NCBI GenBank assembly: GCA_903900845.1
Contig: CAIUOU010000086.1
Span: forward strand, 1-46,679
DNA length: 46,679 nucleotides
Direction of reading: 5' to 3'
Source of the DNA: an uncultured Opitutia bacterium
Lineage (GTDB): Bacteria > Verrucomicrobiota > Verrucomicrobiia > Opitutales > Opitutaceae
A program made the translations under genes and the position numbers. Positions 38,101 to 46,679 of this stretch are shown here, piece after piece (position 1 is the stretch's first letter; the number at the start of each line of letters is the position of its first letter). The notes below the pieces were generated by a model, which had not been told where the DNA came from, made no database searches, and worked only from the letters and a program-made list of their open reading frames with translations.

Positions 38101-41100
38101 ATGAATTTCCTGCAAGGCGCTTTGCGCCGTCCTTTCACCGTCGTTGTCGCCGTCATCGCCGTCGTCCTGGCCGCCTTCCTGGCGATCCAGCGGATGTCAC
38201 GGGACATCTTCCCGCCGCTCGGGATTCCCACGATCTATGTGGCGCAGCCTTACGGCGGTATGGATCCAGCCCAGATGGAGGGCTACCTGACCTACCGCTA
38301 CGAGTACCACTTCCTCTACATCGCAGGGATTTCCCACGTGGAGTCGAAGTCCATTCAGGGCGCTTCCATCATGAAGCTCCAATTCCACCCCGGGACCGAC
38401 ATGTCGCAGGCGATGTCGGAGACGATTGCGCAGGTGAACCGGTCCCGGGCCTTCATGCCACCGGGCACCGTCGCACCATTTGTGATGCGTTTCGACGCGG
38501 GCAGCGTGGCGGTGGGTTATCTCGTCTTCTCGAGCGACAACCCCAATCGCACGTTGGGCGAAATGCAGGATCAGGCGCTCAATCGCGTACGCCCAGCCTT
38601 TGCCACGCTCCCAGGTGTCTCGGCACCTCCTCCGTTTGGCGGAAGCTCCCGCGGCATCATCGTCAACGTCAACCCGGACCGTATGCGTTCCTACGGCTTG
38701 TCGCCTGACGACATCGTTAAAGCCCTTGCCGAGTCGAATCCCATCAGCCCTTCGGGCAACCTAAACCTGGGGGACAAGTATCCGATCGTGGAGATGAACT
38801 CGATCGTGAAGAATCCCAAGGACTTGGAGGCGACGCCGATCCGCCGGACCGAGCAGGGCGCGGTTTACATGCGGGATGTCGCCACGATTGAGGATGCGGC
38901 GGATGTTACCACCTCGTATGCCTTGGCGAACGGACGTCGCACGGTGTACCTGCCAGTCACCAAGCGTGCCGACGCCTCCACCCTTGAGGTGGTGCGGCTC
39001 GTGAAGGAGAACATCCCCGAGTTCCAGAAGATCCTGCCGGAGGATATCAAGGTGAGCTACGTTTTTGACCAATCTCCGGTCGTGGAACGTTCGATCCGTG
39101 ATCTGGTGAAGGAGGGCGGCCTAGGCGCCCTTCTGACCGGCATCATGGTGCTGTTATTCCTGCGTGACTGGCGGAGCGCCTCCATCGTTGTGATCAATAT
39201 CCCGATCGCCCTTTTGGCCGCGGTGTTCGCGCTTTGGATATCCGGGCAGTCGATCCACCTGATGACACTGGGCGGTCTTGCTCTAGCGGTGGGAATTCTC
39301 GTGGATGAAGCAACGGTGGCGGTGGAGAACATCCACGCTCATCTCGCCCGCGGGGCTTCTCTCCCGCGGGCCGCGCTCGATGGCACGCGGGAAACCGCTG
39401 GTCCCCGTTTGCTCGCGCTTTTGTGCATCCTCAGCGTGTTCATCCCGGCCTTCTTCATGGAAGGGGCGGCCAAGGCACTCTTCGTGCCCATGGCGCTTTC
39501 AGTGGGTTTCGCGATGGTCGCATCCTATCTGCTGTCCAGCACCCTGGTGCCGGTTCTCTCGGTGTGGTTTCTCCGCAGGCAGAGCGGGGCGGTCCACGAT
39601 GCCTCCTCTTTCGCCCGTCTGCAGAACGCCTACGCCGGTCTCATGCGGGGACTCGTGGCCGCCCGTTGGCCGCTGACCGTGGCCTATCTTGGAATTTGCG
39701 TCGTGGTGGTGTGGGTGGTCGGCGCCCGCTTGGGCACGGAGATTTTCCCGAAAGCCGACAACGGCCAGTTCGCGATTCGTTTCCGCCTGCCGAGCGGCAC
39801 TCAGGTGGCGATAACCGAGGCGGCGTCAGCGCGCCTTCTGCGGACGATCGAGCGGGAGGCCGGCGGCGCGGACCGGGTCGATATCTCGATAGGCATGGTG
39901 GGCGTTCATAACTCGAGCTTTCCCGTCAATCTCGTCCATCTATGGAACGGCGGTCCGGAGGAGGGCTGGCTGGCGGTGCAATTGAAGGCTGGCTCGGGCG
40001 TCCGCATCGAGCCGCTGAAGGAGCGCCTGCGTGCCGCCCTGGCCAAGGAGATGCCCGATCTGCGCATTTCCTTCGAGCCGCAGGATATCGTCACACGGGT
40101 CATGAGCTTCGGATCCCCCACGCCGATCGAGATCGCGGTGAGCGGCTCCGCGTTGCCCGCTAGCAAGGCCCACGCGGATCGCATCATTGAGAAGCTGCGC
40201 GGGATACCGTTCCTGCGTGATGTCCAAATCGCCCAAACGCTCGATTACCCGAGCGTGGCCGTAAACGTGGACCGTGAGCGTGCCGGTCTGCTGGGTGTGC
40301 AGATGAGCGATGTCACCCGATCCGTCGTGGCCGCGACCACCTCGAGCCGCTTCACGGTTCCCGTCTACTGGGCCGACCCTGGATCCGGCATCAGCATAAA
40401 CGTTCAGGTGCAGATCCCGGAGGCGCGCACGAACTCGATCGAGGACCTGCAGAACGTACCCATCACTTCCAGCACAGGGCAGCCTGTTCTGCTGCGGAAC
40501 ATCGCATCGTTCACCACCGGCACTTCGGTGGGCACCTACGAGCGCTATAACCTGGCGCGGTTGGTCAGCATCACGGCTAATATCCATGGTTCCGATCTCG
40601 GAACGGCCACCCGCGCGATCCGCGCGGCCATCGTGGCCGCCGGGCCTCCGCCGGACGCCAAGACGAGGATCGACCTTCGCGGGCAGGTCGTGCCGCTGGA
40701 GCAACTCAACGCCGGTTTCCGGTCCGGTCTCGTGATCGCGATCGTGGTGATTCTTCTGCTGCTCATCGCCAATTTCCAATCGGTGCGGCTCGCCGTGGCC
40801 GTCGTCTCCACGGTTCCCGCCGTGCTGGCGGGAGTCGTGGTGGCGCTGGTCGCCACCGGCACGACCTTGAACATCCAGTCCGCGATGGGCGCCATTATGG
40901 CGGTCGGCGTAGCGGTCGCGAATTCGATCCTGCTCGTCACGTTTGCGGAAAAGGCGCGAGCGACGTCGGCTGATCCCGCCGGCGCCGCCATCGAGGGAGG
41001 CCGGACGCGCCTACGACCCATTCTGATGACCAGCTGCGCGATGATCGCCGGCATGCTTCCGCTTGCCCTCGGGTTGGGAGAGGGGGGCGATCAGACTGCT

Positions 41101-41265
41101 CCGCTCGGCCGTGCGGTGGTGGGTGGACTGCTCTTTGCGACGTTCGCCACGTTATTCTTCCTCCCGCCGATCTTCGCTGTGCTCACGGGACGCAAGGTGG
41201 GCTCGGCCTCCCTCGATCCCGAAGATCCGGCTAGCAGCCATTTCAACCGCACCGGAAACAACTGA
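38101..41265 (+). CDS. RND efflux pump permease
   Basis: A 1054-residue inner-membrane pump of the AcrB/CzcA superfamily with the duplicated twelve-segment layout. It begins MNFLQGALRRPFTVVVAVI, and SRDIFPPLGIPTIYVAQPYG opens the first porter domain. The TM4 proton-relay region reads GILVDEATVAVENI (Asp402-Glu403), where AcrB has Asp-Asp. The TM10 region reads VGVAVANSILLVTFAEKAR, with Ala940 where AcrB has Lys940. It thus differs from classic drug pumps and from metal pumps, and the substrate cannot be assigned. It heads a three-gene operon with adaptor and outer-membrane channel, 20 bases before the adaptor. Confidence 0.93.
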   Translation: MNFLQGALRRPFTVVVAVIAVVLAAFLAIQRMSRDIFPPLGIPTIYVAQPYGGMDPAQMEGYLTYRYEYHFLYIAGISHVESKSIQGASIMKLQFHPGTDMSQAMSETIAQVNRSRAFMPPGTVAPFVMRFDAGSVAVGYLVFSSDNPNRTLGEMQDQALNRVRPAFATLPGVSAPPPFGGSSRGIIVNVNPDRMRSYGLSPDDIVKALAESNPISPSGNLNLGDKYPIVEMNSIVKNPKDLEATPIRRTEQGAVYMRDVATIEDAADVTTSYALANGRRTVYLPVTKRADASTLEVVRLVKENIPEFQKILPEDIKVSYVFDQSPVVERSIRDLVKEGGLGALLTGIMVLLFLRDWRSASIVVINIPIALLAAVFALWISGQSIHLMTLGGLALAVGILVDEATVAVENIHAHLARGASLPRAALDGTRETAGPRLLALLCILSVFIPAFFMEGAAKALFVPMALSVGFAMVASYLLSSTLVPVLSVWFLRRQSGAVHDASSFARLQNAYAGLMRGLVAARWPLTVAYLGICVVVVWVVGARLGTEIFPKADNGQFAIRFRLPSGTQVAITEAASARLLRTIEREAGGADRVDISIGMVGVHNSSFPVNLVHLWNGGPEEGWLAVQLKAGSGVRIEPLKERLRAALAKEMPDLRISFEPQDIVTRVMSFGSPTPIEIAVSGSALPASKAHADRIIEKLRGIPFLRDVQIAQTLDYPSVAVNVDRERAGLLGVQMSDVTRSVVAATTSSRFTVPVYWADPGSGISINVQVQIPEARTNSIEDLQNVPITSSTGQPVLLRNIASFTTGTSVGTYERYNLARLVSITANIHGSDLGTATRAIRAAIVAAGPPPDAKTRIDLRGQVVPLEQLNAGFRSGLVIAIVVILLLLIANFQSVRLAVAVVSTVPAVLAGVVVALVATGTTLNIQSAMGAIMAVGVAVANSILLVTFAEKARATSADPAGAAIEGGRTRLRPILMTSCAMIAGMLPLALGLGEGGDQTAPLGRAVVGGLLFATFATLFFLPPIFAVLTGRKVGSASLDPEDPASSHFNRTGNN

Positions 41266-41285
41266 CCCCCGACTCCTTTACCGCC

Positions 41286-42329
41286 ATGCTCTGTTCCCGA
41301 GCCCTTCTTTGCGGCGCGCTCCTGAGTTCCGCCTCGTTCCTGTCCGCGGCCCAGCCCGCTCCGGAAGTACAGGTGACCAGCCCCCGCCGGGGCGATATTC
41401 ACCGCTTCGTTGCCCTTCCAGGCTCCTTGCGCGCTAATCAGCAGGTTACTCTTCACGCCAAAGTGGCGGGATACCTGCGCACCATTTCGGTCGACCGCGG
41501 CGACGCGGTGAAGGCCGGCCAGGTGCTCGCTGAGCTGGATCTTCCGGAGCTTGCCGCCGAACGCGCCCGCCACGAGGCGGAGGTGCGAGTCGCCCGCGCC
41601 GAGGTGGATCGCGTGAAGGCCGCCCAAGCGAAGGCGCCGGATCTGATCACTCCGCAGGCGGCGGACGCCGCCACCGCGCGGTTGGCGGTCGCCGAAGCCT
41701 CCCTGCGCCAGAACGCCGCTTTGCTGGCCTACGGCCGGATCACGGCGCCTTTCGCGGGCGTCATTACCAGCCGGCATGTGGATCCGGGGGCATTTGTTCC
41801 CGCGGCCACCGCGGGTGCCAATCCCTTGTCCGCGGCGATCGTCTCGATCGCGGATTTCTCCGTGGTGCGCGCGGTTGTTCCGGTGCCTGAAGCCGAGGCG
41901 GCGAGGGTCGCGGTCGGGCAACCGGTGGTACTGGTATCCGAAGCGCTCCCCGGTCGGATGATTCGCGGCCAAGTCAACCGGCACGCCGGTTCGCTCGACG
42001 AGCGCACCCGCACCTTGTTGGTCGAGGCTGACCTGCCGAATTCCGACGGAACGCTTCGCCCGGGGATGTACGTCAGTTCGCGCATCGGCGTGGAGCTTCA
42101 CCGCGACGCCCTTCTGGTGCCGGCCGCGGCGCTGGTGCGGGAGAAGGCCGCGGGATTCCTTTTCCTCCTGGCGGATGGTAAGGCCAATCGCGTTCCGGTG
42201 AAGTTTGGCTTCAACGACGGGACCCACGTGGAAATCCTCGACGGTCTGCCGGCCGGAGCGCGGGTTTTGATCCCGGGCAAGGTTGCCCTCGCTCCGGGGC
42301 AGGTGGTCACGGCCGTGGAGGCGAAATGA
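41286..42329 (+). CDS. RND efflux periplasmic adaptor (membrane fusion protein)
   Basis: A 347-residue adaptor. The signal peptide (ALLCGALLSSASFLSAAQ) is followed by a beta-barrel start and a lipoyl-like half (HAKVAGYLRTISVDRGDAVK, AGQVLAELDLPELA). A short helical hairpin (ERARHEAEVRVARAEVDRVK) joins to the second lipoyl half (YGRITAPFAGVITSRHVDPG) and the C-terminal beta domains. It connects the pump to the outer-membrane channel. Its stop codon overlaps the next start (ATGA at 42326). Confidence 0.92.
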   Translation: MLCSRALLCGALLSSASFLSAAQPAPEVQVTSPRRGDIHRFVALPGSLRANQQVTLHAKVAGYLRTISVDRGDAVKAGQVLAELDLPELAAERARHEAEVRVARAEVDRVKAAQAKAPDLITPQAADAATARLAVAEASLRQNAALLAYGRITAPFAGVITSRHVDPGAFVPAATAGANPLSAAIVSIADFSVVRAVVPVPEAEAARVAVGQPVVLVSEALPGRMIRGQVNRHAGSLDERTRTLLVEADLPNSDGTLRPGMYVSSRIGVELHRDALLVPAAALVREKAAGFLFLLADGKANRVPVKFGFNDGTHVEILDGLPAGARVLIPGKVALAPGQVVTAVEAK

Positions 42330-43642
42330 AAACCCTCCTGCGCCATCGCCTCCTCCACGCGGGTCTGCTGGCCGTTGCCAGCCTGGCGCGCGCGCAGGCT
42401 CCTGCGGGCCCGATCGATTTGCCTACTGCGCTCCGTCTCGCGGGCGCCGATAATATCGAGGTCGGAATCGCCCGGGAAAAAGTCGCCGAGGCGAAGGCCT
42501 CGGGGGATGCGGCCAAAGCCCGCTATTTCCCGTGGATCACTCCCGCGATCGTATGGCGCCGTCACGATGCCAACATCCAGGCGGTCAACGGCCCGGTCAT
42601 CGATGCGGACAAGCAGTCCTTCGCCGCCGGCGTTGCTCTGAACGCCCAGGTGGACCTTGGTGAGGCCCGCTTCCAGGAGCTCGCGGCTCGTCAGCAGGTG
42701 AAAGCGGCCGAGGCTGCCTTGGCCGGCCGCCAGCGGGAGGCTGTGCTCCGCGCGGCGGTTGCGTATTTCGAGCTGGCGCGCACGCGTTCCGCGGTTGCAG
42801 TTGCCGAGGAGTCGGCCCGGATCGCCGGACGGCACGCGGATGAGATCAGCGCCACGACCTCCGCCGGTCTCACATTCAAGGGCGACGCTTCCCGGGTGCA
42901 GGCGGCGGCGGAGCGCGCCAATCTCGCGGTTTTCCGGGCGCGCGCCGAACAGCGGATGGCGGCGGCCCGTCTGGCGGAAATCCTGCGCTTAGATCCCGCG
43001 ATCGAGCTGGTTCCTGCTGACGCCGAGTTGGCGCCGGTCACCGTGGTGGAGGCCGGCGAATCCTCAGGCCCGCTCGTGGCAAGGGCGCTGGCCGCTCGCC
43101 CGGAGCTCGACGAAGCTGCCGGGCGCCTTGAGGCGGCTCGCACGCTGCGCCGCGGATCCGAGGTTGCCCCGTTGGTGCCGACCGTGGGTGCGCAGGCAAG
43201 TTTCGGCGGTCTCGGCGGGGGTCCGTCCGGTTCCGGTGTCACCCGCGACTGGGGCTATAGTGGTGATTACGCCATCGGGCTCAGCTGGCGGGTTGGTCCC
43301 GGCGGCCTTTTTGATTCCAATCGTCAACGGGAAGCGGCCGCCCGGGAGCGTCAGGTATTCCTTGAGCAGGAAAGGGTGCGCGAGCTAATCCGCCGGCAGG
43401 TGGTGGAGCAGCATGTGCGGGCTCGCTCCTTGGCCACCCAGGTGGAGTTGGCCCGCAAGGCCTTGGAGGCGGCGGATCAGACGGCCCGGTTGTCGCGTCA
43501 ACGCCGTGACACTGGAGTCAGCGCGGTGCTGGAGGACCTGCAGGCTGAGGAGGAACTCGCCCGGGCGCGTCGTGATTACCTTTCGATCGTGGCCGAGCAC
43601 AATCAGGCGCAATACGCGCTGAAGCACGCCGTCGGTGGTTGA
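42326..43642 (+). CDS. TolC-family outer-membrane efflux channel
   Basis: A 438-residue protein with a signal peptide (AGLLAVASLARAQ) and the duplicated helical architecture of outer-membrane efflux proteins. Each half has long Ala/Glu/Arg-rich helices (ARQQVKAAEAALAGRQREAV; ARKALEAADQTARLSRQRRD) with beta-strand parts between. The repeat RRDTGVSAVLEDLQAEEELA is the usual RYxxGxxxxxDVLxAE-like motif near the end. It completes the tripartite pump. It ends 27 bases before the convergent sulfatase gene. Confidence 0.92.
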   Translation: MKTLLRHRLLHAGLLAVASLARAQAPAGPIDLPTALRLAGADNIEVGIAREKVAEAKASGDAAKARYFPWITPAIVWRRHDANIQAVNGPVIDADKQSFAAGVALNAQVDLGEARFQELAARQQVKAAEAALAGRQREAVLRAAVAYFELARTRSAVAVAEESARIAGRHADEISATTSAGLTFKGDASRVQAAAERANLAVFRARAEQRMAAARLAEILRLDPAIELVPADAELAPVTVVEAGESSGPLVARALAARPELDEAAGRLEAARTLRRGSEVAPLVPTVGAQASFGGLGGGPSGSGVTRDWGYSGDYAIGLSWRVGPGGLFDSNRQREAAARERQVFLEQERVRELIRRQVVEQHVRARSLATQVELARKALEAADQTARLSRQRRDTGVSAVLEDLQAEEELARARRDYLSIVAEHNQAQYALKHAVGG

Positions 43643-43644
43643 GT

Positions 43645-43661
43645 CGCCCGGGCAACGGGCG
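43645..43661. terminator. Possible weak bidirectional hairpin between convergent genes
   Basis: CGCCCG (43645-43650) pairs with CGGGCG (43656-43661) around a GGCAA loop, in the short gap between the efflux channel stop and the sulfatase stop. No T-run follows on either strand, so it would need Rho or other help to terminate. Confidence 0.35.
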
Positions 43662-43669
43662 CCCCGGTC

Positions 43670-45160
43670 TCAGGACTTGGGAGTCGCTCCCCGCCAACCG
43701 GCGCGCCATTGCTTCATCAGCCCTTCCACCAGGGCGGCATGCTCGGGCCGTCCCGCGAGGTTTTGATTCTCCTGCGGATCGGTGGCGTGGTCGTAGAGCT
43801 CCGTGGCTTCGACCTTTGCGGGATCGTTCCGCGCGACCCAGACCGTGAAACGGTGCCGTTCGGTGCGCAGGGAATAACCCATCACCTGACCCGCGCCGGA
43901 GCGGCCGCTGGATCGCGGATATTGGCTGAAGGCCGCCTGCTTCCAGGGTCGGTCCGGTTTCTCGAGCACGGGCTTGAAGCTGATTCCCTCGAGGTGGGAT
44001 GGCAGCGGTAGTCCCGCGAGGTCGGCGAGCGTGGGGTAAATATCGACGAACTCCACCAATGCCCGGGAGTGGGTTCCCGCCGTCTTCAGTCCGGGCGCCG
44101 AAAGCAGCAGCGCGCCGTTGGTGTCATTCTCGCTGTTGCTGTGTTTGCACCAAGCGTCGTGCTCACCGAGTTTCCAGCCGTGGTCTCCCCACAGGACCAC
44201 GATGGTGTTCTCGCGCAGCTTGAGCCGCTCGAGCTCGTCGAGGACCCGTCCCAGCTGAGCGTCCATGTAGCTGATGGCCGCGTAATAGCCGTGCTTCAAC
44301 TGGCGGGCGAGGTCGTCGGGAATAGAGGATTCGGGAATGTCCTTGTAGTTCCGGAGCTCTCCTCCCGACAGGATGGAGTAGTCCGGCGCGTCCTTCGGAC
44401 GGAACTTGTTGGGCGCGAGCTGGATTTTCGCCGGGTCGTAGAGGTCCCAGTACTTCTTAGGGGCCACGAACGGCAGGTGCGGCTTTACAAAGCCCACCGC
44501 GAGGAAGAACGGCTGGGTCTTGGCCTTCAGCTCTCCAAGGGTTCGGATCGCGAGGTCGGCCACTTGGCCGTCCTGAAAAGTGTTGTCGGGCACGTCCGCA
44601 CCCTCAAAAGCGGGGCCGCGGGAGTTGAGCTTCTTGTCGGAGGATTTCTTCTTCGAGCCTGACTTGCCGTCGTTCGCATCCGGCGCCGGGCGGCCGTAGC
44701 GGTTGTTATCGGGCAACCCATAGGTCTGGGCCCGGGGTGACTGCCACGGAACGGACCAGGTGGGGGCGTCATCGAAGCCGCCATGATAAATTTTGCCCAT
44801 CCCTTGGACGAAATAGCCGTTGTTCTTGAAGTGTTGGCCGAGGGTCACGACTCCGGGCATGGCGTCGCGAAAGTGGGTCACGAGATCCCACACCTTGGTG
44901 GAGTCGGGCCGCGCTCCGGTCATGACGCTGGTGCGCGATGGGGAGCACACCGCCTGCTGGCAGTAGGCGCGATGAAAGGTGACGCCGGACCGGGCCAGCC
45001 GGTCAAGGTTCGGACTTTTGACGTGGCTGGCGCCATAGGCGCCGAACTCGGGTCGAAGGTCATCGACCGCGATGAAGAGCACATTGGGGCGTTCGGCCGC
45101 GTGCGAGGGTGTGAGGCCGGCTGCCCAGAGAAGCAACGGGAGTAGGCGGGTTGTTTTCAT
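43670..45160 (-). CDS. Secreted sulfatase, iduronate-2-sulfatase-like
   Basis: A 496-residue exported sulfatase. The signal peptide (LLPLLLWAAGLTPSHA) is followed by RPNVLFIAVDDLRPEFGAYG with the metal-binding Asp pair (33-34). Cys72 in CSPSRTSVMTGARPD is the residue converted to formylglycine. TGARPDSTKVWDLVTHFRD and FKNNGYFVQGMGKIYHGG are hallmarks of the iduronate-2-sulfatase-like group, which removes 2-O-sulfates from uronic acids; some members act on other sugars. Metal/substrate residues continue at LWGDHGWKLGEHDAWCKHSN. ATG 45160 is preceded by GAAGGA and gives the signal peptide; the frame is open to 45421 inside the upstream sulfatase gene. It lies 13 bases after that gene. Confidence 0.93.
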   Translation of the reverse strand: MKTTRLLPLLLWAAGLTPSHAAERPNVLFIAVDDLRPEFGAYGASHVKSPNLDRLARSGVTFHRAYCQQAVCSPSRTSVMTGARPDSTKVWDLVTHFRDAMPGVVTLGQHFKNNGYFVQGMGKIYHGGFDDAPTWSVPWQSPRAQTYGLPDNNRYGRPAPDANDGKSGSKKKSSDKKLNSRGPAFEGADVPDNTFQDGQVADLAIRTLGELKAKTQPFFLAVGFVKPHLPFVAPKKYWDLYDPAKIQLAPNKFRPKDAPDYSILSGGELRNYKDIPESSIPDDLARQLKHGYYAAISYMDAQLGRVLDELERLKLRENTIVVLWGDHGWKLGEHDAWCKHSNSENDTNGALLLSAPGLKTAGTHSRALVEFVDIYPTLADLAGLPLPSHLEGISFKPVLEKPDRPWKQAAFSQYPRSSGRSGAGQVMGYSLRTERHRFTVWVARNDPAKVEATELYDHATDPQENQNLAGRPEHAALVEGLMKQWRAGWRGATPKS

Positions 45161-45173
45161 GTTCAAAATTCCT

Positions 45174-46493
45174 TCAGTTCTTTCGGGTCTTTTCTTTCCC
45201 GCGGTTCTCTTCCCGTTTCGCATGCCGGCCGGTGCCATCGCCGTCGTCGAGGATGCCTCCCGCCGGGTTGAGCCGGTCAAGCGCGGACTGCAGCCGGACA
45301 CGGGCCGCTCTGGCGGCGGGTGAAGCGTTGGAGGAGGCCACGGCTTTCTCGGTGAAGGGGGCATCGGAAAGATCGAACAGCTCCCCGGCCTGGTTGAGTT
45401 TCCAGTGCCGGTCGGCGACATACCAACGGCGTGCGAGTTGAATGAAAATCCAATCCCGGCCGGGCTCGTTCCGCCCCCGTAATTGTGATGCGAAACTCCG
45501 GCCGTCGATGACCTTGCCGGCCGGCAGGGGCGCTCCGGCTAGCTCCGCGAAGGTGGGCAGGAAGTCGCTGCAGTCGATCAGGTCGGTCGAAAACCGACCG
45601 GCCGGCACAACGCCCGGCCAGTTAACCACCAAAGGTACGCGGCTGCCTCCCTCCAGCATTGAACCCTTGGCGCCGTTGAGGCTTCGCCCACCGACGGTGG
45701 ATGTTTCGGCTTTCCCCTCCGAGGTGCCGTTGTCGCCGAAAAACACGATCAGCGTGCGTTCCCGCAAGCGGAGCCGGTCCAACTCATTCGCGAGTTTCCC
45801 GACCAGCTTGTCCATGTAGGCGATGTTGTCGGCATAGAGCGTGGTGCTGCCCGGGGCGCTGTCGGGGGTGGGCAGGATGTCGGTGTGGACGTGCGACAGG
45901 GAGTAGTAGACGAAAAACGGGCGCTCGCGATTCCGGGTAATGAAATCGACCAGATGCGTGTGCATCAGGTCGGGAATGTATTCGTGGTCTCCGACGGGCA
46001 CGCGGCGGCCGTTGATTTCCACGGACTCGCCTTTCCTGCCCTGCGATTTCCAGTACGCGCCGCTGCCGGAGAACCGGAGGTAATCGTCGAACCCGAAGTC
46101 CTTGGGCCCGAGAGGTAGCTGGCCCCATTTACCGATGGAGGAGGAGACGTAGCCCGCCTGCTTCAGGACCGCCGGTGTCATCATCTCAGCCTGCGGCGTG
46201 AAGCGGCCGGTGGCGTCCTGGTTGGTGGCCCCGGTGCGGAAAAGGTAACGGCCGGTCAGGATGGTGGCCCGCGACGGGCCGCAAAGCGGGACCGCATAGG
46301 CATGGCGGAAGGTCGTGCCGCCGCGCGCGAGGGTATCAAGGTGTGGGGTCTGGTAGCGGTCGGACCCCGTGCATGCGACGTCACCCAGGCCGAGATCGTC
46401 GGCGAGGATGAAGATGATATTCGGCCGGTCCGGTGCGGTGGCTCGGAGCACTCCGGCGAGGACGAGGAGCAGAGTGATCAGTCGCGGTAGCAT
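45174..46493 (-). CDS. Secreted type I sulfatase (CGPSR active site)
   Basis: A 439-residue sulfatase with signal peptide (LITLLLVLAGVLRATA), the metal motif NIIFILADDLGLGDVACTG (Asp32-33), and Cys71 in LCGPSRATILTGRY for formylglycine formation. Further landmarks are SSSIGKWGQLPLGP and VFFGDNGTSEGKAETSTVGG. The C-terminus ends in a basic, low-complexity tail (GRHAKREENRGKEKTRKN) that is unusual for an exported enzyme. The two sulfatase genes are 13 bases apart and probably co-transcribed, so they may remove different sulfates from one substrate. No maturase gene is in the window. Confidence 0.92.
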   Translation of the reverse strand: MLPRLITLLLVLAGVLRATAPDRPNIIFILADDLGLGDVACTGSDRYQTPHLDTLARGGTTFRHAYAVPLCGPSRATILTGRYLFRTGATNQDATGRFTPQAEMMTPAVLKQAGYVSSSIGKWGQLPLGPKDFGFDDYLRFSGSGAYWKSQGRKGESVEINGRRVPVGDHEYIPDLMHTHLVDFITRNRERPFFVYYSLSHVHTDILPTPDSAPGSTTLYADNIAYMDKLVGKLANELDRLRLRERTLIVFFGDNGTSEGKAETSTVGGRSLNGAKGSMLEGGSRVPLVVNWPGVVPAGRFSTDLIDCSDFLPTFAELAGAPLPAGKVIDGRSFASQLRGRNEPGRDWIFIQLARRWYVADRHWKLNQAGELFDLSDAPFTEKAVASSNASPAARAARVRLQSALDRLNPAGGILDDGDGTGRHAKREENRGKEKTRKN

Positions 46494-46544
46494 GCGGGGA
46501 AGACGGGGGGTGGTGCCGGGGGTTACGGAGCGGTGGCGAAACGG

Positions 46545-46679
46545 TCAGTTGCCCGTGAAGCGGTAGGTGGTGTTGAAGATCAACTCGACACTCGCCGACA
46601 CCCGGACGCGGACCTTGATGCGCCCGGAGGTGATGTCCACCGGTGTGGCGCGGCCCGTGATGCCCCGCGGTTGCCCGGT
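46545..46679 (-). CDS. 3' end of a possible SIMPL-domain protein (partial)
   Basis: The minus strand is open from the right edge to TGA at 46545-46547. It gives 44 residues that end SASVELIFNTTYRFTGN, preceded by TPVDITSGRIKVRVRV. The pattern of a Pro-x-x-x-x-Gly turn and then alternating beta residues to the end resembles the C-terminus of SIMPL (DUF541) proteins, but the piece is short and the call is tentative. It lies 51 bases upstream of the sulfatase pair on the same strand. Confidence 0.5.
   Translation of the reverse strand, partial: TGQPRGITGRATPVDITSGRIKVRVRVSASVELIFNTTYRFTGN

Overview
The window looks like a chromosome segment of a high-GC Verrucomicrobiota bacterium, most likely near Opitutaceae. 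This rests on GC-rich third codon positions, the run tRNA-Thr / tuf / tRNA-Trp / secE / nusG / rplKAJL / rpoBC with no rpmG between tuf and secE, secreted type I sulfatases, a Tat-exported Gfo/Idh/MocA oxidoreductase, and several start codons without a Shine-Dalgarno sequence. The assignment comes from reading proteins by eye; no database search was run.

Left part (1-14277), mostly minus strand. A 3' gene end and a REPIN-like inverted repeat are followed by a DAACS-type symporter that lacks two sodium-site aspartates. Next come a frameshifted and truncated M14 carboxypeptidase pseudogene, a stretch of CACGGAT-type repeats and a Blc-like lipocalin. A long minus-strand run then holds a TRAP transporter (dctPQM), a sulfatase, a complete rhamnose-type (CUT2) ABC importer, a small TPR protein and a membrane protein. 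TRAP transporters carry organic acids including uronates, so together with sulfatases and a deoxysugar-type importer this hints at use of sulfated algal polysaccharide. No lyase or catabolic enzyme is present here.

Middle part (14435-24915). A plus-strand trio encodes a HAD phosphatase, an FG-GAP repeat protein and a Gfo/Idh/MocA oxidoreductase, and ends at a clear terminator. It faces a minus-strand pair, an EF-G paralogue with non-canonical GTPase motifs and an 89-residue protein. Divergent from these is an energy-transduction cluster: a large periplasmic TPR protein, ExbB/TolQ, an ExbD-like protein with Asn where the proton-carrying Asp is expected, and a membrane-anchored protein in the usual TonB position.

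Core part (25012-37962). This is the transcription/translation locus. Two core proteins depart from textbook sequences: EF-Tu lacks the RGITI switch I motif, and RpoC has lost three of the four cysteines of its second zinc site. A strong hairpin separates rplL from rpoB, and tandem hairpins follow rpoC.

Right part (38101-46679). A tripartite RND efflux operon (pump, adaptor, TolC-like channel) converges on two adjacent minus-strand sulfatases, one iduronate-2-sulfatase-like and one general type I. The window ends inside the 3' end of a possible SIMPL-domain gene. No CRISPR array, prophage or intact insertion sequence was seen.
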